64,000 nucleotides of DNA from Photorhabdus caribbeanensis (GCF_018448885.1 NZ_RCWB01000015.1:43370-107369), one strand, 5' to 3'; numbered from the stretch's first letter, positions 48,717 to 58,579 are shown. A program made the numbers and translations. Notes: a model not told the origin generated them from the letters alone.

Positions 48717-48842
48717 ATATATACCTTATGGATTTCAAGATGCATCGCGACGGCAAGGGAGCGAATCCCCGGGAGCATAGATAACTATGTTACCGGGGTG
48801 AGTGCAGCCAACAAAGAGGCGACTTAAAAGATAACGGGTATA
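48717..48842. repeat. full-length intergenic palindromic repeat (about 126 bases)
   Basis: The ends are inverted (TATACC and GGGTATA). Inside, CCCCGG-A-CATAG and CTATG-T-CCGGGG form a long stem (48768-48799). It fills the space between min and rnd and touches the rnd stop. A fragment of the same element occurs at 23592-23630. It looks like a MITE or ERIC-like family of this genus; no ORF is inside. Confidence 0.8.
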
Positions 48843-48844
48843 GA

Positions 48845-49972
48845 TTAATCAGGATAGTTCGACAAAATCTCGGCAACAGGTTCAGCCAACAACTCTCCCC
48901 GCCATCCACTAAGCAGTTCAGGTTTGCCATTTAATTGTTTTAATTTCCAATGAACACTGAGTAATTGATTAATCTGACGACGAGATGCCAATAATTCAGA
49001 ATTAAATTTGTGCTGCTCACTTACCTGATGGATCAGCGCTTTGATATCCTTAAACGCTTTACGATAACCAGGTTGATCAATCAGGTTCGTCACTGGCGGC
49101 GGGCATTCGCTTTCAGGGATATTTCCACTTTCAGCGACCATAGCCAATAGACGACGACCATGACAACGGATCTCCTGCCCACTTAACCCTAACGCATCCA
49201 ACTCTGCCAAAGAAGTTGGCATATAACGTGCTACCTGCCACAGGTTTTCTTCACGAATGACGAAGTTCACGGCTAAATCGCGTTCTCTGGCTTGAGTCAA
49301 ACGCCATGCAGCCAGCTTTTTCAAACACGCAAGCTGTTGGGGACGTAATTGACAGATATTGCCTATCTGTTTATAAGCACATTCTGGTTCCAATATCTCT
49401 TTACGGCGTCGGCTGATAAGCTGACACTCACCCGTCGCAGCCTCCATATATCCGGCCTGTGCTGTTGCAGTCATCAGGATATCCGCTAAGGGCAACAGAT
49501 AATAAACATCCGCTGCCGCATATTCGCACTGTTTTTCACTTAATGGGCGGGCCAGCCAATCAGTTCGGGATTCACTTTTATCCAGCTCGACATGAATATA
49601 TTCAGCCACCAGCGCGGCAAAGCCACATGAAAGCGGGTGGCCAATAAAAGCCGCCAGAACCTGAGTATCAATCATCGGTTCCGGCAAGCATTGAAAAGCA
49701 TTCAGAAAAACTTCCAAATCTTCACTACCAGCATGCAACAACTTCAATATTTGAGGATGAGTAATTAACTCGCGAAAAGGTTGCCAGTTGGTAATGTTAA
49801 GCGGATCAATCAGAGAAAGTTGTTCGCCATCATACAGTTGTATCAAACCTAATTGTGGGTAATACGTCCGTGTGCGTACAAATTCAGTATCCAATGCTAC
49901 TTTTGAGTATTTTTTTGCCCTCTCGCAAACTTGTTGCAACTGAGCATCTGTGGTGATCAACTGATAATTCAA
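48845..49972 (-). CDS. rnd: ribonuclease D
   Basis: The 375-residue 3'-5' exoribonuclease has the DEDDy catalytic set: D28 and E30 (ALDTEF), Asp in HAGSEDLEVF, and Tyr...Asp in YAAADVYYLLPL. One HRDC domain spans about 210-290, and a second, weaker helical domain follows. It trims tRNA and stable RNA 3' ends. fadD lies upstream on the same strand, as in E. coli. Confidence 0.96.
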   Translation of the reverse strand: MNYQLITTDAQLQQVCERAKKYSKVALDTEFVRTRTYYPQLGLIQLYDGEQLSLIDPLNITNWQPFRELITHPQILKLLHAGSEDLEVFLNAFQCLPEPMIDTQVLAAFIGHPLSCGFAALVAEYIHVELDKSESRTDWLARPLSEKQCEYAAADVYYLLPLADILMTATAQAGYMEAATGECQLISRRRKEILEPECAYKQIGNICQLRPQQLACLKKLAAWRLTQARERDLAVNFVIREENLWQVARYMPTSLAELDALGLSGQEIRCHGRRLLAMVAESGNIPESECPPPVTNLIDQPGYRKAFKDIKALIHQVSEQHKFNSELLASRRQINQLLSVHWKLKQLNGKPELLSGWRGELLAEPVAEILSNYPD

Positions 49973-50000
49973 AACATAGTTCTCTTAGCCATTCATGGAA

Positions 50001-50042
50001 TAAGCACGACAACGCCGGCTGATACCGGCGTTGTCGTGCTTA
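50001..50042. terminator. fadD terminator, 18-bp perfect stem
   Basis: TAAGCACGACAACGCCGG (50001-50018) pairs base for base with 50025-50042 across a six-base loop. It lies between the fadD stop and rnd and should be a very stable hairpin. Confidence 0.85.
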
Positions 50043-50062
50043 TCAATATTATGAAGAGGATC

Positions 50063-51751
50063 TCAGGCTATAGCTACATTCCTGACCTTTTCCTCTTCAT
50101 CACGCAGTTCCCTGCGAAGAATTTTACCTACATTAGATTTAGGCAATTCATCCCGGAACTCAATGATCTTCGGTACTTTATACCCTGTTAGATAACGACG
50201 GCAATGGGTTCTAAGCTCATCCTCGGTCAAACTAGGATCTATCCGAACCACAAACACTTTGACAGTTTCACCGGAACTTTCGCTTGATACACCTATTGCT
50301 GCTGACTCTAGCACTTTAGGGTGAGCTGATACAACATCTTCAACTTCATTAGGATACACATTGAAACCAGAAACCAAAATCATATCTTTCTTACGATCTA
50401 CGATATGAATGGAACCTTGTTCATTAACATTCGCAATATCACCCGTTGCTACCCAACCATCTTTCAACACTTCTTCTGTTGCATCAGGGCGATTCCAATA
50501 ACCAACCATCACCTGTGGACCACGTATCCACAATTCCCCCTGCTGGCCCATCTCTACTTCATTACCATCATCATCCACAAGTTTGATTTCCGTTGAAGAG
50601 ACCGGGAAACCAATACTGCCAGTATAATGTTTCGAGTTATAAGGATTACAGGAAACCAAAGGTGAACATTCCGTCAGACCATAACCTTCAAGCAGATTGG
50701 TGCCTGTCACTTTTGCCCATTTCTCAGCAACCGCTTTCTGTACCGGCATACCACCACCAACAACCAGACGCAGCGTAGAAAAATCAAGCTTCTTAAATTC
50801 TTCATTATTCAACCAGGCGTTAAACAATGTATTTACCCCAGTGACAGAAGTGAACGGATAACGACCTAATTCTTTAGCTGTACCCGTGATATCACGCGGG
50901 TTAGTGATCAGAAGATTGCACCCACCCAAGTAAATAATTAACAAGCAATTCACCATTAACGCAAATATGTGATAGAGAGGCAACGCCGTAACAATCAGCT
51001 CTTGGCCTGCACGTAATAATGGAGAATAAACCGCTTTTGCCTGTTCAAGATTTGCCAATATATTACGGTGAGTCAACATAGCACCTTTAGCTACGCCGGT
51101 AGTGCCGCCGGTATATTGCAGAAAGGCCAAATCATTGCCGTTAATCTCCGGTTTTACATATTGCATGCGATACCCCTTCTGTATCGCACAACGGAATGAA
51201 ATGGCATCAGGCAAATTATACTTCGGCACCAACCGCTTAATGTATTTCACCGCAAAATCAACCAATGTACCCTTAGGACGTGATAGTTGGTCCCCCATAC
51301 GTGTCAAAATAACATGCTTAACTTTAGTGTTAAAAACGATCTTTTCCAATGTATGGGCAAAATTAGAGACAATCACAATAGCGGAAGCGCCGCTATCATT
51401 AAGCTGATGTTCAAGCTCACGTGGCGTATACAGCGGGTTTACATTTACAACAATCATACCTGCACGCAGAACACCAAACAGTGCAACGGGATATTGCAGC
51501 AGGTTTGGCATCATCAGCGCAACGCGATCTCCTTTACTTAATCCCAAACCATTTTGCAAATATGCTGCAAATGCCCGACTACGCTCTTCCAACTTACGGA
51601 AGGTCATAATCTCACCCATATTGATAAATGCAGGTTGATCTGCATAGTGCGCTACGGCATTTTCAAACATCTCAACCAATGATGCATAACGATCCGGGTC
51701 AATTTCCGCAGGAACATCTGCCGGATAGTGTTTTAGCCAGACTTTCTCCAA
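50063..51751 (-). CDS. fadD: long-chain fatty acid-CoA ligase
   Basis: This 562-residue AMP-forming ligase has the P-loop [12 protein letters not shown], the [10 protein letters not shown] adenine motif and the FACS signature around [10 protein letters not shown] and [13 protein letters not shown]. It activates exogenous fatty acids to acyl-CoA at the inner membrane. The start codon is TTG with AGGAG seven bases ahead, as in E. coli. A FadR-like site lies about 80 bases upstream. Confidence 0.97.
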   Translation of the reverse strand: MEKVWLKHYPADVPAEIDPDRYASLVEMFENAVAHYADQPAFINMGEIMTFRKLEERSRAFAAYLQNGLGLSKGDRVALMMPNLLQYPVALFGVLRAGMIVVNVNPLYTPRELEHQLNDSGASAIVIVSNFAHTLEKIVFNTKVKHVILTRMGDQLSRPKGTLVDFAVKYIKRLVPKYNLPDAISFRCAIQKGYRMQYVKPEINGNDLAFLQYTGGTTGVAKGAMLTHRNILANLEQAKAVYSPLLRAGQELIVTALPLYHIFALMVNCLLIIYLGGCNLLITNPRDITGTAKELGRYPFTSVTGVNTLFNAWLNNEEFKKLDFSTLRLVVGGGMPVQKAVAEKWAKVTGTNLLEGYGLTECSPLVSCNPYNSKHYTGSIGFPVSSTEIKLVDDDGNEVEMGQQGELWIRGPQVMVGYWNRPDATEEVLKDGWVATGDIANVNEQGSIHIVDRKKDMILVSGFNVYPNEVEDVVSAHPKVLESAAIGVSSESSGETVKVFVVRIDPSLTEDELRTHCRRYLTGYKVPKIIEFRDELPKSNVGKILRRELRDEEEKVRNVAIA

Positions 51752-52104
51752 GGTAATACTCCTGAAATTTTAATTGCTATGTTATCACTCGCCTAATAAA
51801 TAACGCACGCCTTGATTTAACAAATTATTAACTCAGCGTACCAGTTTAAAAAAGAAACATTGTTCAGGTTGAGATACACATCACTAATTTCATGTTAATC
51901 CTTATACATAAAAGCAAAGAGAATTGTGTCGTCTGTAAATTATTTTTAATTATCAGTATATTATTGCCACAGTTAATATTTAACTTAGTAGCTATTGGTT
52001 ATACATTGACCTACTTATTTTTTGCTTAAGATAGCATTTTTGAAATAGCATTTATTGCTTTCGTCTATTCCAATACGCTATTAAAAATAAAATGGTAATA
52101 AAAA
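51752..52104. promoter_or_regulatory. fadD promoter region
   Basis: This 353-base AT-rich spacer separates divergent fadD and the acetyltransferase gene. It includes the FadR-like sequence at 51830-51846 and several TATTNN-type -10 candidates. No RNA gene is seen. Confidence 0.4.
51830..51846 (-). promoter_or_regulatory. possible FadR operator
   Basis: Read on the minus strand, AACTGGTACGCTGAGTT agrees at about 12 of 17 places with the FadR consensus AACTGGTCCGACCTGTT, including the whole first half. fadD is FadR-repressed in E. coli. The second half is weak, so the call is moderate. Confidence 0.4.
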
Positions 52105-52638
52105 ATGGTTATAAATAACATTACAATCAGAAGGGCAACCTATGAAGATAGTGCAATCATCCGCGATATAGAACGCCAAGCAGCTACTCTTTTCCCAGAA
52201 AAACTCTTACCAAAAGCACTCTGTAACCAAACTCTACCCATGTATGAAATTAAATCAGGTATTCAGAAACAGCAACTTTGGGTCGCTGAAAGTGATCAAA
52301 AACTTGTTGGATTTGCGCTAATCCGCCGCTTAAATCAATTGATGCTGCTAGCTGAGATTGATGTGTTGCCAAAATATAATAGTCAAGGTATTGCCAGCAC
52401 CCTGCTTCGCTCAATCATTGAGCAATTAGAGCAGAGCAAGGAAACCGCGCTTTATCTCACAACTTTTCGTGATTTCATGCCAAGCCGTAAATTATATGAC
52501 AAATTCGGTTTCGTCATACTGCAATCGAATGATATTCCTGATGAACTACAGAAAATTCTGGCAGAGGAGATGACTGCGGGTTTAGGTGCAAGAATTGCAA
52601 TGAAATTAATGATTAGTCCAAAGATAGACAGGAAATAA
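52105..52638 (+). CDS. GNAT-family N-acetyltransferase
   Basis: This 177-residue GNAT protein has beta4 LAEIDVLPKYNSQGIASTLL with the acetyl-CoA motif (Q/R-x-x-G-x-A as YNSQGIAS) and the following SIIEQL helix, then LYLTTFRDF and YDKFGF. Substrate is unknown. It sits between fadD and yeaY, which adjoin each other in E. coli, so it is a genus-level insertion or re-use. The ribosome site is weak (AAAATGGTAATAAAAA). Confidence 0.82.
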   Translation: MVINNITIRRATYEDSAIIRDIERQAATLFPEKLLPKALCNQTLPMYEIKSGIQKQQLWVAESDQKLVGFALIRRLNQLMLLAEIDVLPKYNSQGIASTLLRSIIEQLEQSKETALYLTTFRDFMPSRKLYDKFGFVILQSNDIPDELQKILAEEMTAGLGARIAMKLMISPKIDRK

Positions 52639-52649
52639 TAGATAAATTA

Positions 52650-52671
52650 CCGCCACATATTATTGCGGCGG
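52650..52671. terminator. short stem between the acetyltransferase and yeaY
   Basis: CCGCC and GGCGG enclose 12 bases between two convergent genes. The stem is only five pairs and has no T run, so it is a weak candidate. Confidence 0.35.
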
Positions 52672-52714
52672 CCCAAACCGGAAATAAAGTTACAATGTCA
52701 CAAAGTATATAACT

Positions 52715-53296
52715 CTATCTGGTCAAAATAGTCTCAACAGGTGCGGGGTCGGGGTAATACCAATTCCATCCCCAACCTGAATAATATGGATAGCCATAAT
52801 AATTCCAAGGCCCCGGGCCATAAGGCATCAATACTCGCTGAACAACTTTCCAGCGTTGATAGCCCATCGCATTAATCACAACATAATCGTAATCCGCACA
52901 ACCAATTTTTCCCTTTTGCAATCCCACTATCGGGCCTACGACAGTGACGTAATTTCCTTTAAAATCGTCAGGATCAAGGAAATCATTAACATAAACATAG
53001 ATACGGCCAAGGGAAGGCTCATGTAGCTCCGGACTGGCATCCGATGCTAATGGCAATGACGATATTTCCAGACGAGTACGGTGATTTTCATTTACTACAC
53101 CAAGTACCTTACCGCCGAATCGCCCTTCTTGACCGATAAACAGCTCAGGCGTTCTCTTAATAGAAAGCAGATCTTGAACAGGTGTCGGTGACGTTCCTTT
53201 TACTGAATCAGGAACAGTGATACAGCCTGTAAGCATTACAGCACCTAACAAGATTAGCGCTTTAACACTCGTCCGGTAGTTTATTACTCTTAACAT
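52715..53296 (-). CDS. yeaY: Slp-family outer-membrane lipoprotein YeaY
   Basis: The 193-residue protein has a lipobox LTGC behind a hydrophobic signal, then the Slp domain (IGQEGRFGGKVLGVVNE; GIVGLQKGKIG-like region). The tail is rich in Tyr, Trp, Gly and Pro (GYPYYSGWGWNWYYPDPAP), probably surface exposed or flexible. I prefer the ATG at 53296, with AGGAGG before it, over the GTG at 53302. The gene precedes tsaB's 3' end as in E. coli. Confidence 0.92.
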   Translation of the reverse strand: MLRVINYRTSVKALILLGAVMLTGCITVPDSVKGTSPTPVQDLLSIKRTPELFIGQEGRFGGKVLGVVNENHRTRLEISSLPLASDASPELHEPSLGRIYVYVNDFLDPDDFKGNYVTVVGPIVGLQKGKIGCADYDYVVINAMGYQRWKVVQRVLMPYGPGPWNYYGYPYYSGWGWNWYYPDPAPVETILTR

Positions 53297-53391
53297 AACC
53301 ACCTCCTCCTGAAAATTGTCCCAATCATCATGTTTAAAATAGCTCTGTCTATTTGATACTTTCTTTTACTACAAGTTTCATCAATAGATAC

Positions 53392-54087
53392 TTAACGGCC
53401 TGGTAATTTTTTCCAAGTAACTTCATTGCGCAAGTATACCGGTTCAGCATGTTCTACAGTCGTCACCTCACCGTTTTGCCACATCTGTATCGCTATAGGT
53501 AACATATCTTCAGCATGAGGTAATGTGATACTACTATCAGTTAGCGTTAAATGACTTGCCATCAACTGAGGATAAGCCTGCCAGCCAGTACCAGCAACCA
53601 TCCAATCGCCACTCAATGAAGCCATGAATGCCTGTACCTGTTCCGGTTTCAACACAGCTTCTGTTTCACTTCCTTGCCATTTACCTTGCTGATCACGGAT
53701 ATATTGCCCCCAGTAAATCTCGCCCATCCGGGCATCAATGGCGGTTAATACCTGAGTTGCACCTAGCAGACGAAAAACACCTTGCGCCATTGCATTGAGT
53801 GTTGACACGCCAATCACCGGCAGTTCAGCCCCCAAAGCCAAGCCCTGAGCAATACCAACACCAATACGTACACCGGTAAAACTACCCGGCCCACGGCCAA
53901 AAGCTAAAGCGTCAATCTGTTGTAAACTCATCCCTGCTTCTGCCAGAACAGATTGAACCATAGGTAAAATACGTTGCGTGTGTTCACGTGGAGAAATTTC
54001 AAACTGTGCCAAAACGGCACCATCATTCCAAAGAGCAACAGAACAAGCTTCCGTTGCAGTATCAATAGCCAGAATTCGTACAGGCAT
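53392..54087 (-). CDS. tsaB: tRNA threonylcarbamoyladenosine protein TsaB (YeaZ)
   Basis: The 231-residue ASKHA-fold protein starts [20 protein letters not shown] and carries [15 protein letters not shown], the family hallmark. It dimerises with TsaD in t6A37 tRNA modification and is essential in E. coli. The order yeaY-tsaB-yoaA is conserved, here with a toxin-antitoxin module inserted before yoaA. Confidence 0.97.
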   Translation of the reverse strand: MPVRILAIDTATEACSVALWNDGAVLAQFEISPREHTQRILPMVQSVLAEAGMSLQQIDALAFGRGPGSFTGVRIGVGIAQGLALGAELPVIGVSTLNAMAQGVFRLLGATQVLTAIDARMGEIYWGQYIRDQQGKWQGSETEAVLKPEQVQAFMASLSGDWMVAGTGWQAYPQLMASHLTLTDSSITLPHAEDMLPIAIQMWQNGEVTTVEHAEPVYLRNEVTWKKLPGR

Positions 54088-54319
54088 GCCTTAAGCACCT
54101 CGGCAAGAAATATAATCCAAAATAAGGCGCTATTTTATCATAGCCTAGTCGATTTTACCCAGTTGGCAGCCATATGAAGGCCATTACCCTTTGCCATATG
54201 TACACAGGGGATAGCTGTGTTTTTATGAATTATCAGATAGAAAAGAGATAAGTTTACCTGTGCTCCATCGCTTCTCAACGTGATCTGCTGCTATAATTAT
54301 GGAGCAATCCTTAATTATG

Positions 54320-54637
54320 TCATGCAATAGCCTGAATTCCGTTCTTCTTAACTATCGTAAGCAACCTCAAGGCTGGGCCTCCGGGTTTTTTTGCTCCACG
54401 CTCCCAGTCTGATATAAGATTTTTGCTCACATTCAAATATCGGGCAAAAACAGGCTGTGACAAATGCTCCCGCTCACGAAGAGAACGTATTTCCTCTGGA
54501 GATAGTGATTCTATGGGAGTCAAACAGGCAGCATCAAACTCACGCATAGTTTGCTTACTGACAGCCCCTATTTCGCTTAATGCCTCCATCGTTTCGTGAA
54601 TTGCAGCAAACGCATCACTACGATACTTTTTAACCAT
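54320..54637 (-). CDS. XRE/NadS-type antitoxin
   Basis: The 105-residue protein has an N-terminal toxin-binding part (MVKKYRSDAFAAIHETMEAL) and a C-terminal Xre helix-turn-helix (LREREHLSQPVFARYLNVSK, then SDWERGAKKPGGPALRLL). This is the HigA/NadS arrangement of DNA-binding antitoxins. It overlaps the expected end of the toxin gene by eight bases, an antitoxin-second HigBA layout. Its frame is intact. Confidence 0.88.
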   Translation of the reverse strand: MVKKYRSDAFAAIHETMEALSEIGAVSKQTMREFDAACLTPIESLSPEEIRSLREREHLSQPVFARYLNVSKNLISDWERGAKKPGGPALRLLTIVKKNGIQAIA

Positions 54638-55003
54638 ATTTAATCACCTCCGAAAAATGACCTTTTTCAATTAGTCTAGCTAATTGTTCATCTGATAACC
54701 CTAAAACGTGGGACGCCATCTTCTTAAACTGCATCTCTTCATCATATTCAATATTAGATCTATCACTTTTAGCAAACCCGTAAACAAAAAAGCATGCTCT
54801 GCGGTCTGGTACAAAATCACTGTGCGAAACCCACCAGACTTTCCTTGCCCTTTACGTGCCACCCGCTGCTTAATTACACCACCGCCCAAATCAGCATCAA
54901 TCTGACCTCTATTGGCTCTTTCAATAGCATCAAGTAAAACCTCATCTGGAATACGCTGTTTTCTGGCAAAACGCTCGAACCATGCATTTTTAAATACTTT
55001 CAA
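54630..55003 (-). pseudogene. HigB/RelE-type toxin gene with a one-base frameshift
   Basis: The first 70 residues (MKVFKNAWFERFARKQRIPD ... GGVIKQRVARKGQGKSGGFR in part) match the HigB-like family. At a run of six T (54786-54791, minus strand) the frame leaves the family and soon ends after RRWRPTF (stop at about 54701). Adding one T restores YGFAKSDR, then KMASHVLGLSDEQLARLIEK (in part) and a stop at 54630 that overlaps the antitoxin ATG. So the intact gene is split by a -1 slip: real mutation, programmed slippage or sequencing error. Confidence 0.85.
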
Positions 55004-55269
55004 AAAGTAGTTCCACTATTAAATCAATTAAAGTATAACACAAAGCATGACACAAAATGGCGATTAAAACAACAACAGGGATTAATCTAACTATCAATAA
55101 TACCCTATAAAAATATTTACTTTACATAGTGTTGCGTACAGTTATACCTCTGATGTCGATACTCTTATCTGCACTATTAGCTCTTCCTCCTTTAGTTTAA
55201 TTTGTTTCTGTTGCTATATAGATTCATAATTGTTCGCTCAATTAGCAGATAATATTTTCTACACTTAAC

Positions 55270-57192
55270 TTAATCTTTAATGTTAGGAGATTGCCGAGCT
55301 TGCAGGAAAGCGACCGCTTTCGTTAAATCTCGGGTTCGTGGTGAAGGTGGCAAACTATTCAAAAACACTTCACCATATGGACGCATCACTAAACGATTAT
55401 CACAAATGACAACAACGCCATAATCATCAATATCACGAATAAGCCGCCCGACACCTTGTTTTAAACTAATAACCGCATCCGGCAACTGAACTTCATTAAA
55501 TGCATCACCACCTCTCAGTCGGCAATCTTCAATACGGGATTTTAACAGTGGATCATCCGGCGCCGTAAAGGGCAATTTATCGATAATGACACAGGAAAGC
55601 GCCTCGCCGCGCACATCGACACCTTCCCAAAAACTGCTGGTTGCCACCAATAAAGCGTTGCCGGCAGCAATAAATTGCGAAAGTAGCTGACCTTTACTGG
55701 TTTCACCCTGAACCAAAACCGGCAATGTCATGTTGGCACGGAACGCTTCTGCCAGATTGCGCATCATTTGGTGTGAAGTACATAAAAAGAAACATCGACC
55801 TTTATTGGCTTCAATGAGTGGTTTGAGCATCTCTGCCAACCATTTTGCACTACCAGGCTGATTTGGTGATGGTAGATGACGGGGAACACAAAGTAGCGTC
55901 TGACTTTGATAATCAAATGGACTTGGCAGTAATAAGGTTTTCGCCTCTTTTAAACCTAGCCGTTCAGTGAAATGGGAAAGTTGCTCGTTAACAGAGAGTG
56001 TCGCTGAGGTGAACACCCAACAACCTGATTGCTCATTAATTATCTCACTAAATTTATCAGCAACAGACAGCGGTGTGAGTGCTAAAAGAAAATGGCGACC
56101 ATAACTTTCAAACCAATAGCTATAACCGGGGATAGTCACCTCTTTCAAGCGCTTAAGACGATTACGATAAATTGTTGCCCTTTCAAATGCCGCGTCCAAC
56201 ATAACTGAACGCCCTAAAGATAATTTCATCACGTCATAACAAAGCTCAAGTGCATCATCAAGCAATACCAATGCCCGCTGCACTTGCGGATTCTGCAATA
56301 ACTCCCGCAAATTACCCCGATAACCGTTCTCTCCCAACGCTAGCCGGAAATCTTGTGTACTCTGACTCAGACGATCTGCGCTCTTTTGTAATTGAACTTG
56401 ATCCCGGACTTCCGTGCGATATGCCATAGTGATGTCTCTGGAGAGATCCATCAGTTGGCGGCTACTTAATTGCTGACCAAAATATTGACTGGCAATATCA
56501 GGGATTTGATGTGCCTCATCAAATATTTTGACTTCTGCTTGCGGGATCAACTCACCAAATCCCGTTTCTTTCACTACCATATCCGCCATAAACAGATGAT
56601 GGTTAACAACAATAACATCCGCCTCCATTGCCCGACGGCGAGCTTTGAGAACAAAGCATTCCTGATAACGCGGACAATCACTACCCAGGCAGTTATCGTT
56701 CGTACTAGTGACCAACGGCCAAACCTGGCTATCTTCCGCCACTTGGTGACAAGTACTGATATCACCCTCTTCAGTTTGTGAAGACCAACCTCTTAGTCGA
56801 ACAATATCTGACAAAATTTCTGCTTCCAATTGTCCGCCCCCAAAAGAGTGCTGTTCCAACCGTTCCAAGCACAGATAATTTGCACGGCCTTTCAACAACG
56901 CCAATTTACCGGTGAAATTAATTGCTTCAGCGACTGTCGGTAAATCACGATTATAGAGCTGATCCTGTAATGCCTTAGAACCTGTGGAAATAATAACTTT
57001 CTGCCCAGAACGCAACGCGGGTGCTAAATAGGCAAATGTCTTACCTGTTCCCGTACCTGCTTCTACGACCAATTGTTGATGGTTTTTAATCGCACACTCA
57101 ATAGCCATTGCCATTTCTCTTTGAGCATCACGGGGTTTAAAACCTGTTATTGCTTTAGCAAGGGCGCCATTTTTCGCAAAATCGTCTGACAC
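55270..57192 (-). CDS. yoaA: YoaA, DinG/XPD-family DNA helicase
   Basis: The 640-residue superfamily 2 helicase has Walker A EAGTGTGKT, the DEAH box in IFDEAHQIPD, the conserved Cys of an iron-sulphur cluster (NYLCLERL; CLGSDCPRYQECF) and motif VI QGVGRLIRD. It acts in DNA damage response, in E. coli with the HolC clamp-loader subunit. The start is GTG. It is divergent from yoaB, as in E. coli. Confidence 0.95.
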   Translation of the reverse strand: MSDDFAKNGALAKAITGFKPRDAQREMAMAIECAIKNHQQLVVEAGTGTGKTFAYLAPALRSGQKVIISTGSKALQDQLYNRDLPTVAEAINFTGKLALLKGRANYLCLERLEQHSFGGGQLEAEILSDIVRLRGWSSQTEEGDISTCHQVAEDSQVWPLVTSTNDNCLGSDCPRYQECFVLKARRRAMEADVIVVNHHLFMADMVVKETGFGELIPQAEVKIFDEAHQIPDIASQYFGQQLSSRQLMDLSRDITMAYRTEVRDQVQLQKSADRLSQSTQDFRLALGENGYRGNLRELLQNPQVQRALVLLDDALELCYDVMKLSLGRSVMLDAAFERATIYRNRLKRLKEVTIPGYSYWFESYGRHFLLALTPLSVADKFSEIINEQSGCWVFTSATLSVNEQLSHFTERLGLKEAKTLLLPSPFDYQSQTLLCVPRHLPSPNQPGSAKWLAEMLKPLIEANKGRCFFLCTSHQMMRNLAEAFRANMTLPVLVQGETSKGQLLSQFIAAGNALLVATSSFWEGVDVRGEALSCVIIDKLPFTAPDDPLLKSRIEDCRLRGGDAFNEVQLPDAVISLKQGVGRLIRDIDDYGVVVICDNRLVMRPYGEVFLNSLPPSPRTRDLTKAVAFLQARQSPNIKD

Positions 57193-57292
57193 AAACCGTC
57201 TCTTTCAATAGAATGGATGGAGATTATGCCAATAGTATGTTCTGATCACCACCCAAAATCAGGCAGATAGTCATTCACAGGAAGGAGTATCC

Positions 57293-57637
57293 ATGACAAT
57301 TGAACGTATTGATCCTCAAGATCGCTGGTCCGAAGCGGTAGTTTACAATAAAACTATTTACTACACCGCCGTACCGGAAAATCTGGATGGTGATATTACT
57401 GAGCAAACAGCGAATACACTGGCCGCTATTGATATTATGTTACAGCGTCTCGGTTCTGATAAAAGCAAAATTATCGACGCCACTATTTTTCTGGCTGATG
57501 GAAAAGAGTTTGCTGGCATGAATGCCGCCTGGGATGCATGGGTTGTTGCAGGAAATGCGCCAGTACGCTGCACCGTTGAAGCTAAACTAATGAACCCCAA
57601 ATATAAAGTCGAGATAAAAGTTATCGCAGGTATTTAA
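57293..57637 (+). CDS. yoaB: YoaB, RidA/YjgF family protein
   Basis: The 114-residue protein has the Rid fold, with the Arg of APVRCTVEAKL that binds the carboxylate of imines, and GMNAAWDAWV. RidA enzymes deaminate reactive enamines and imines. AGGAAGGAG precedes the ATG very clearly. The gene is single and divergent from yoaA. Confidence 0.93.
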   Translation: MTIERIDPQDRWSEAVVYNKTIYYTAVPENLDGDITEQTANTLAAIDIMLQRLGSDKSKIIDATIFLADGKEFAGMNAAWDAWVVAGNAPVRCTVEAKLMNPKYKVEIKVIAGI

Positions 57638-57685
57638 TATTAATTTTGGGATATTCTCTATCGCCTACATTTATATTTTAATTAT

Positions 57686-57976
57686 ATGGAGGTTATTCAG
57701 AATATCCCAATATACCCTCAAGGCAGATCGGATAATGAAGCATCTCAAGCAATGTTAATAGTCGGAAATAAAAATCTAAGTCAATTACAGACCTGTTTAG
57801 AAACCGCACATAACTTTAATATCTCAGAGAAAAAAGCAAAAGAAATCTTTAATAGACAAATATCAATAATCCAAGATAATTGGAAGAATATCTGTGAAGA
57901 AGCTGAGTTAAGTGAAATAGATAAAAAGTTGTTCTGGCATAGACAATTTTTAAATCCATTATCCATAATTTTTTGA
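57686..57976 (+). pseudogene. HipA kinase C-terminal remnant
   Basis: The 96-residue frame matches the C-terminal end of HipA-like serine/threonine kinase toxins: EASQAMLIVGNKNLSQLQTC, the helix ISEKKAKEIFNRQI, and the end LSEIDKKLFWHRQFLNPL. The kinase domain (about 300 residues) and a HipB partner are absent upstream, so it is a 5'-truncated remnant. There is no good ribosome site, only an ATG after a TTTTAATTAT tract. Identification rests on memory of the family end motif. Confidence 0.6.
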
Positions 57977-58342
57977 GAACTTTAGAACCTGTACATAAAT
58001 TTATTGTAAACCCATCTTATGGGCCAAAATACCTATTCTATTTCAGCAATGGCCCTTAATAATTCATTTTAGAAATATATGTTATATTTGAGCCGCTGAT
58101 AATACTCTGATGATCAATGTAAATAAAATAGTTTCCAATATTGCTTATTACAAACAGCGTTAATTTCATCTGATAGAGTTAACTCACCAAATGGATTTTC
58201 CATTATTTACCTTTACAATGTTGAATTATACTTATACGTCGTCCATACTTTCTAATAAGCACATCAGTGTTTGGCCACTGTTTAGTGAATATAAATATGG
58301 CCTAATCTTCAATAACTTTTATCACTTGGTATGGAGCATTCT
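57977..58342. other. gap between HipA remnant and Cys-rich gene
   Basis: A weak stem (GGGCCA at 58021, TGGCCC at 58050) follows the remnant. The remainder is AT-rich; a reading frame at 58191-58400 has hydrophobic, low-quality coding content and overlaps the next gene, so I do not call it. Confidence 0.4.
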
Positions 58343-58579
58343 ATGGATGTTTGTTCAGGTTGTAATGATTCCCTTCATGATTCCGTTGTTGCGGAAGTAG
58401 AAGGCAAGATCTATAAAAGTTGCCCATGTTGTTCCACCGCAATGGGTCAACATGTTTTTTATCACTATGAAGACTTTGGTATGAGGGATATGGGTGATGG
58501 CCGCTATATTGTTCAGTCTTGGTGTCCTGGTTGTCGTGTGAAAGATGGTAATAAACCAGATATATGTTTTACCTGCTAA
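58343..58579 (+). CDS. small Cys-rich, probably zinc-binding protein
   Basis: This 78-residue protein has four CxxC-type pairs: CSGC (4-7), CPCC, CPGC and CFTC at the end, a pattern that fits two zinc knuckles or rubredoxin-like sites. It is otherwise soluble (VVAEVEGKIYKS; FYHYEDFGMRDMGDGRYIVQ). The ATG at 58343 has GGAG six bases ahead; an ATG at 58331 is the alternative. A clear hairpin ends it. No family or function is recognised. Confidence 0.7.
   Translation: MDVCSGCNDSLHDSVVAEVEGKIYKSCPCCSTAMGQHVFYHYEDFGMRDMGDGRYIVQSWCPGCRVKDGNKPDICFTC

Noticed and set aside
58191..58400. 69-codon ORF before the Cys-rich gene
   Set aside because: AT-rich hydrophobic frame that overlaps the Cys-rich gene in another frame; no ribosome site.
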